From Sitta carolinensis (Eukaryota > Chordata > Aves > Passeriformes > Sittidae), in NCBI GenBank assembly GCA_032173965.1, contig CM063290.1, positions 4,725,501 through 4,789,500 of the forward strand: a stretch of 64,000 nucleotides of DNA. The letters run 5' to 3'. The notes under the pieces are model-generated. The model ran no database searches, had not been told where the DNA came from, and was given only the letters and a program-made list of their open reading frames with translations. Position numbers and translations under genes: made by a program. Shown piece by piece: positions 57,676 to 64,000 of the stretch; position 1 is the stretch's first letter; each line of letters starts with the position of its first letter.

Positions 57676-58200
57676 CCTGGCGCCGCGGGCTGCGCATCCC
57701 CGCCCGGCGCGGCCCCGCGCGGTCCCCGCTGCGCCCGGGCAGGTGCGGGGCCGGGGGCGGGCAGGGACGGGCAGGGACGGGCGGCCCCGCTCCGCCTCTC
57801 CGCGCTCCGCCGCTCCCCCGGCCCGGGCGGGCGGGCGCTGCCCGCGTCACCGGAGACGTGGGCACGGAGCGGCCCCGCTGCGACCCCGCGGGCCGCGCCC
57901 CCGAGCCCCCGAACTTTCCTCCCGAGCCTCCGGTGCCTGCCCCGCCGCCCGCCCCCTTGGGCAGGTGCGGGTGTCGCCGCTCGGTGCTCCCGGTCCCGGA
58001 GCCGTGCCCAGGTGCGGTGCCGTCTGTTCTGCTCCCCGTCAGGGCTCCGTTCTCTTCCTTTCCTTTCCCTTCCCTTCCCCGGGCGCTCTGTCTCCGCACT
58101 CCTCGCCCCGCGGCGCTCAGCACTCGCGGCCGGTCCCGCAGCCGCGGGTGCGATCGCTGCCTCCTCGCTCCGTCTCTTTGCTTTGCCCTTGGATCTTGGC
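57560..58200 (-). promoter_or_regulatory. GHSR: CpG island covering the GHSR start, 5' UTR and promoter
   Basis: Very GC-rich, CpG-dense sequence spans the first codons and about 520 bp upstream. It includes GC boxes (GGGGCGGG at 57754-57761, GGGCGGCC at 57779) and several G runs. No TATA box is found close to the start codon. The exact transcription start cannot be placed. ORFs of 181-499 codons on both strands here reflect lack of AT-rich stop codons. Confidence 0.75.
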
Positions 58201-58623
58201 AGGAGCCCGGCCAGGCTCCAGTTCAGTGGAGCTGCAGCAGTCACCCGCTTCTACATGATTTACCTGCAATTAAATTTCGATTCAGCCTGTTACCGCTGTC
58301 CTCTGCTCTGCCCTTTGCAGGCACAGACAGAACCGTGCTTCCGCAGCTGCAGACTCCTATCGTACGAAAGGATAATTTGCTGTTCCCAAGAAATAAGATG
58401 TGAGCAGAACAAGGTGAGATCAGAAGCAGTGAAGTAACTTCCCACACATCTAGGGAAGTTACTATATACACCTATATAGGGTGTATATCCACCTTTCCAG
58501 CTTGTCCCCACTGTGTGCTGCAGCACTCTTTTCACTCCTGTCTATCTAGAGGGTCTGGATGTCTTGTATCCCATTTCTCAGGGGGCAGCCAGTGCTCTGA
58601 ATCCATGTTGGCATCTACCTTAA

Positions 58624-58750
58624 CCATGGAATAATGGAATGGTTTGGGTAGGAAGGGATCTTAAAGCTCATCGCATTCCTCCCCCTGCAGTGGGACGCCT
58701 CCCACTCGCCCCGGCTGCCCCAAGCTCCCCCAGTTCAGCAGGGAAGCAGG
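58624..58750 (-). mobile_element. CR1 3' fragment on the - strand
   Basis: CCATGGAATAATGGAATGGT, TTGGGTAGGAAGGGATCTTA and AAGCTCATCGCATTCCTCCC, then CTGCCCCAAGCTCCCCCAGT, are the reverse complement of CR1. Confidence 0.92.
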
Positions 58751-60899
58751 TTTATGCTGTTTCCCTGGGGGCACTCCAGCACTGGCATTCCCATTATTCC
58801 CATTTCACGGCTGCAGGGCTTTGCTGGAGGGTAGATAGAGCACAAGCGTGGTGTGACACAACGCTGAGTTACTCTGCCCGTGCCTCTGAATGTGCCTGTT
58901 TTTTGTAATTTGTGCCTTCTGTAGTCATGCAAGCATTAGCTTTAGTGCCTTGTCCTATCCTAATTTGGATGATATATTTTTGCAGTTTCACTGGAATCAG
59001 TATTCTCATTCCTGCTCATGAACTGTGAGACACTTTTGCAGCAAGTTACTCAACAGTTGCTAAATTTCATGAGGGATGGCTGCACATTATTGCAGTTGAA
59101 AAGGAGGAAGAGCCTAATGTACTTCTCACTTTGTCTGTCCAGCTGCCTGTATAGTTCTGTGTTTCTGAATAAAAATCATGGGCTTTATGCCACCAAGATA
59201 CAGTTATTTCATATTAGAATTGTGTCCCCAATCTAATTTACATGACATTGCTTTATATTATGGAGGAGATGGCAACTGCTTCTGTGGTTAGGATGCCAAA
59301 TACTTTGCATTATTATAAGGAATTATCTCACTCCTTTTAAAAATGTCTTTTCCCTACTACATCCTCAGACAGTGGTGTTAGCTGTAGGATGTTGATATTT
59401 ACTAGAGAAAATGGCCTGAAGCTATAAATGTGACTTTCTATGTAGAGGATCCTTCATGAAATTCTTTCAGCTTTTGCTGAACTGTGTCTTGTCAAAAATG
59501 AGCATTTCTCTTTCCCCAGGGAGAGAAAAGTGTTGTGTTTTTTTGGTTTTTTGGGTTTTTTTTCCAGGAAAATAATTAATTCTTTTCTAGAATAATAACT
59601 GAATCGTGGTGTGCATACCAAAATGAAGTACCCAACAGTGAGTGGGCACCAGATCTGTACACTCCAGAAAACCTGAGCTTGCAATGCAATGATTTCACCC
59701 TGAATTCCTTGGGAGTTTGATGTGTTGTGAGCCAATTGGATCAGAACTGTCAGCTGTACTTCAAATCCAGCAACATTGATCTCCTTCTTAAAAGGGCATC
59801 GAGTCACGGGCTCCTCTGGCTGCTTTTCCTGCATGGGGGTGGGTCAGGGCCAGAAACAAATGTCAGTTGAGAGAGAAGAAAAGCAGATTTAGTTTTCTTT
59901 TTGATTTCTTTGGCAATTGCAGGCCAAATTTGGATGGAATATAAAGATTTGTCATCCCACAAACACTGCATGGTAATGGATTCCTGCTTTGGCTTTGCAT
60001 ATGCTGAAGGACAGTGGTACAGATAGTGGTGATAGGAGAGGTAAGATCTGTGAGAGAAGATAGCTTTAGGCTCACAAAAGTTATTTACTAGCCCCCAGCT
60101 GCAATAACATTAATTTCACCTTGCCAACAAGACAAGAGTGAAGTCATTGGTCTTATTGCAATGAAAGAAAGGGGCTGAAGTTAAGTACTTTTTATTCTAT
60201 TTATCCACCAGCTGGATGTATGAGCAAACCAGATATTAAAAAGATAATTTAGAAAACACATTATACTGGACACTTACCTTACATGGAACTCTTAATTTAT
60301 TTGTGTTTCTCTTCAGTAGCTTCAGACCTGCGTTGAGCATTGAGATGAGGTAGAAGAGTTTCTATTTTTGGAGTTTTGAGATCTCTCTCCTATGTTCCAT
60401 TCTTTCAATTTTCTTCTCATCCAGTAAAGTTCTAATTCTTGTTTATATCAGTGTTTGTTGTCATGGAAATATCTGAAGGCTTTGAATCTACAATCATTAT
60501 GTGTTTGTTGTGGAGAGAAGAAGAAACTGGAAAACAGACTTCAAGGTAGAGATTCATTTTAAAATGATGCACCTCCAAAACTCAGAGAAAAGCAAATTCA
60601 GTTTTTATTATATCCAGGGAGAGAAGGTGTTTTGACTGCTGCTATAAATGTGGTTTAGAGGAAAAGGTAGCACCTGGTGTATGCTTTCAAAGGTTATGGT
60701 CTAGCAGCTCTCATCACTGAGGAGGGCTGATGGAATAGCAGTAATCCAGTTTAATAATGTAAAACACAGAATGAGCTCAAATTACTTTACAGTTGTTTAT
60801 ATGGCAGTAATATCTGCAAGCAGTCTTCACAACACAGTCAGCAAAGCTGTGCTCTGCAGTCACTAATTCAGAGGTTTAGACTCAGCTTCTGGCCATGCT

Positions 60900-61310
60900 G
60901 CAGCTCACGGTCACACCTGGGCATCTCAGACTCACTCCCCAGCTTGAGAGAGAGCAGGATCCTTTGGGGATCCCCCCCTGCCATGGGCAGGGACACCTTC
61001 CACTACCCCAGCTGCCCATCCAGCCTGGCCTTGGACACTTCCAGGGATGGGGCACCCACAGCTTCTCTGGGCAGCGTGTGCCGGGGCCTCAGCACCCTCA
61101 CAGGGAAGAATTCCTTCCCCATATCCCATCTAATCCTGCCCTCTGCAAGTGTGGGTCCATTCCCCTTTGTTCTGTCATTCTGTGCCCTTGTGAAAAGTCC
61201 CTTTCCAGCTCTCTTGGAGCCTCTTTAGGTCCTGGAAGGTGCTGTAAGGTCTCCCAGAGCCTTCTCATCTCCAGGCAAAACAAACATCTACTGCAGTTTG
61301 GTAATGGGTA
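60900..61310 (-). mobile_element. CR1 fragment on the - strand, about 400 bp
   Basis: CCATGGGCAGGGACACCTTC, CCAGCCTGGCCTTGGACACT, TCCAGGGATGGGGCACCCAC, GGGAAGAATTCCTTCCCCAT and TCTCCAGGCAAAACAA read as reverse-complement CR1. It is the longest CR1 copy in the window. Its terminal ATTCTATGATTCT octamers are not clear at the 60900 end. Confidence 0.9.
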
Positions 61311-64000
61311 AAGATCAGATGTTTTGCTACTAAGTAAGAATTCCCAGCACTTAATTAATTGCTAAAGCTCAGAAACATGAGAAGTACCTCAAGGGAAATG
61401 CTCAGAATGTTGTCCTCTGGTCACAAGATCATTTTCAGAGATTTCTTCAGCCTACTGCTTCCAGATGCTGTTCAGCAACTGGGATCTGGAAGCCAGTTAT
61501 ATGGAATTACAGAGTATGACATTACTCAATAGTTTGCATTTTGTCCTTTGCATTGCAACCATTTCTGGCATTTAGTGGATTGTATCTGATGCCAGTCAAT
61601 GTCAGGGAAATTATTTAAGACAGGGTTGTTATGGGAGCCATAGGATGACACCAATAATCACTGTGAGACTAAATAAATATTTAGTAAAAATGTTTTATAC
61701 AAAAGGCATGTAGAAAAAATTACAATATTCAGACATTAACACAGCCTATAAAAATTTGCTACATATATCATTCAGCATAAAGTGAGATGAAAAGTGTGAG
61801 TCAGCACAAACAGAACTTGATATATTTTTCCAGTCTTCTTCCAAGGTGTCCCATCTGATATCCCTTGATAATCTTCTCCCAAGATAAAATCTGGCAAACA
61901 TGCCTTCAGATTACTCAGAAAATTAATGTTTGGTGTGATTCCTGTTGCAATATGCTCTGCATGCAGAGACCAAACCTGGTAGCAGGGGTCAGTCCTGTGC
62001 TGAAATCACCAAGCCCAGTCCATCTGTGAGGAGAACCCACAAAAGCCATTTCTCCAGGGTAACACACATACAGGTATGTAGGGAATTGCTCTGTTCTCCA
62101 GCCTTTCTGGCAGGGAGAAAGTTTCTGAATTAAATACTGAAATCAGAAAGAAAACTGTAGAAATGTTTTCTGTTCTCTGTCAAAACAGATGATTTGAGAA
62201 GGAGGCAAACCGAAGTGTTCCAGTAAATGGTGAAGAATTTCACATATTTGATTGCCACTGAAAACAGCACATGTGACACTGTTCAACAACAGGCAGAAGT
62301 TAAAACTCATTATATTTTCAGCTTACACTGGTGTGTTTCTTTGCCCTAACCTGCCATAAGAAGGGTATTCCTGAAATTCTTCTCCTGCTGCTCCAACACA
62401 GGCACTTAAGTGAGCCTTTAACGTTCCTGCTTGTCTGTATGGTCAGATAACACAGGGGCTCGTGTCTGTTAATCCCCCGTTGTTGACTGGGCAGGAAGAT
62501 GAACGATGCCTGTTTACTGGTGAGGCCCATGTGCAGGGGCTGCTGTGATTTAATTACCACAACATGCAGGTGAATGGGAGGGTTCCCACGGCAACCCCAG
62601 AGTACTCAAAAAAACAGACAGCCTGACTTTATCCTGCTGTCACTCTGTTGATGTAAAGTCACATTTGTACAACTGTCTTCCTTTCCCTGCAATATATGTA
62701 TTTCTTTTCGCCTCTCCCGTTGTTTCCTCTGAATCTGGGCAAAATGCATTCATGGTGCAATTTGCTATTCCTCCACTGACAATGCTACAGATATCCTGAT
62801 TTACTCTACCTGACTTCTGCTATAAATTGAGCCCATACACTCTAAACATTCAAATCCTTTTAATACAAAATAGCAATTTTCAGAGTTAAAAAATATACTG
62901 TTCATTTTTTAAAAAAAATGTATTTTACAAAAATAATTGTGAGAATTTTCTGCCCATTTCTAAAAATAAAATCAAATAATTACGGCATTACCTAAATAAG
63001 TAGCATTTTTGTAAATACAGTTAATTGTGCCTGTTTTCCTTAAAATGTTAGTCATTGGGGTGTGTTATTCTACATTACATCCTACCAAACACAGACCAGT
63101 ACAAATAAACATGGAAGAATCTTGTCATGCCTAACTTGCTGCAAATTTCTCACAGTACTCAGAATTTACAGAAACCCACCTTTTTTTTTCTGGATCCAGT
63201 TCTTGTTGTCAACAGTGTAACAGTAACTGCATTACTGAACTTATTGGGAGCCTGGTGAGACGTCTGCAGCACAGTAATTAAGTAAATAGGCACTGTTACA
63301 AAATGTTGATCAAAACAGAGATTGATTTGAAAAGCTCTTCAGTGCCATTCCAGCAGCTGTTCTTATGTACAATATTCCACACAAGACAAATGTGTTTACT
63401 CAAGATACGATCCTGGAGAATGCTTAAGCACATACTTAATTTCAAGCCTGTGGATACCCTGATGTAGTCAGCCCGTTTGCGTGCTTAAAATTAATTAGGT
63501 GCTTAAGTGCTTTGTTAGACGAGATGAAGATGTGCAGCTTCTGCAAAATTCTTGCTCAAAAAACTTCTGGAGAAATTCCATGGGCGATTGGGCACAGTAT
63601 GTACAAAGGCTCCTGACACAGTCAATACAGGTGAAATAAAAAATAAAATTTGATATGCAGTCTGTCCTGAGTGACCAGACCTGGAGCATCCGCCATCCCT
63701 CGTGCCACAGCTGAGCCAGCCTGGAGCCTCTCTGCTGCTGGTGAGCACTTACCTGCCCAGGCTCCTGGCCAAAGGTATCACCTGAGGGCTGTGAATCCCT
63801 CACACATTCCCAGCCTGGCTGCCTGTGCCTGCACGGAGCACTGCCACCCACAGCCAGCTGCTGCTGCTCTTCCTGGCTGCTGGGACAGGACTCGGTGAGT
63901 GAGCTGAGAAAGGGCAGTCTGCTCTTGTTGGTATTAATGCAGCTTTTGCTTGTTATCCCCTATTTTATAGGAATTTAAGCTGTCCCTGACTAGAAAAACT

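Larger units (their letters stand above)
58201..64000. other. Intergenic region upstream of GHSR
   Basis: No supported gene. It contains CR1 pieces at 58624-58750 and 60900-61310 and a 9-bp perfect stem at 58464-58488. The rest is AT-rich. The next gene in this region of vertebrate genomes (TNFSF10) is not visible. Confidence 0.65.

Noticed and set aside
56938..58437. 499-codon forward ORF and other 180-290 codon ORFs on both strands
   Set aside because: They are shadows of GHSR exon 1 and its CpG island, where stop codons are rare; only the - strand GHSR frame shows a protein family.
60932..61311. ORFs of 61-138 codons on both strands
   Set aside because: They fall entirely within a reversed CR1 fragment.
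63792..63895. Signal-peptide-like stretch QLLLLFLAAGTGL followed by GTGAGT
   Set aside because: The frame has a stop at 63792 and no ATG before the hydrophobic part, so it would need an unseen upstream exon; no known gene fits this place.

Overview
The window is vertebrate nuclear DNA, almost certainly from a bird. Evidence: many short 5'-truncated pieces with the CR1 retrotransposon tail (TTCCAACCCAAA followed by ATTCTATGATTCT-type octamers), compact introns, avian-style GHSR with a CpG-island first exon, and the FNDC3B-GHSR gene order known from amniotes (chicken chromosome 9, human 3q26). A songbird is plausible from the style of the two endogenous retroviral LTRs, but I cannot prove that.

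Layout. Positions 1-43,370 hold the 3' half of FNDC3B on the + strand: twelve coding exons (575-40,110) that encode the tail of one fibronectin type III (FN3) domain, six complete FN3 domains and the C-terminal membrane anchor, followed by a 3' UTR of about 3.2 kb ending at AATAAA (43,345). Introns range from 0.5 to 10 kb. They carry CR1 pieces, a 1.5-kb 16-bp minisatellite (14,889-16,402), a 1.2-kb LTR (25,435-26,629), a long imperfect foldback (31,491-31,714) and an antisense LTR about 110 bp before the last exon. Positions 43,371-51,600 are intergenic. GHSR, the ghrelin receptor, lies on the - strand in two coding exons (57,675-56,922 and 53,805-53,501) with a 3.1-kb intron and a GC-rich 5' region. 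Positions 58,200-64,000 are intergenic with CR1 fragments.

The two genes converge tail to tail. They are not known to work together: FNDC3B is a tail-anchored FN3 protein linked to adipocyte and bone differentiation, and GHSR is a Gq-coupled receptor for acyl-ghrelin.

Main points for a second look: (1) FNDC3B exon 2817-2921 is one base short (a C missing at 2874-2876), so as given the gene is frameshifted. All other exons join in perfect phase and the total CDS is one base short of a multiple of three. (2) The intronic minisatellite has a 32-bp higher-order block and is open in all three forward frames. (3) The intronic foldback has about 61 paired positions. (4) GHSR exon 1 reads through its donor into a 19-residue tail, giving a GHSR-1b-like form whose end is encoded by a CA microsatellite. 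I found no operon, CRISPR array, tRNA, rRNA or dedicated new system.
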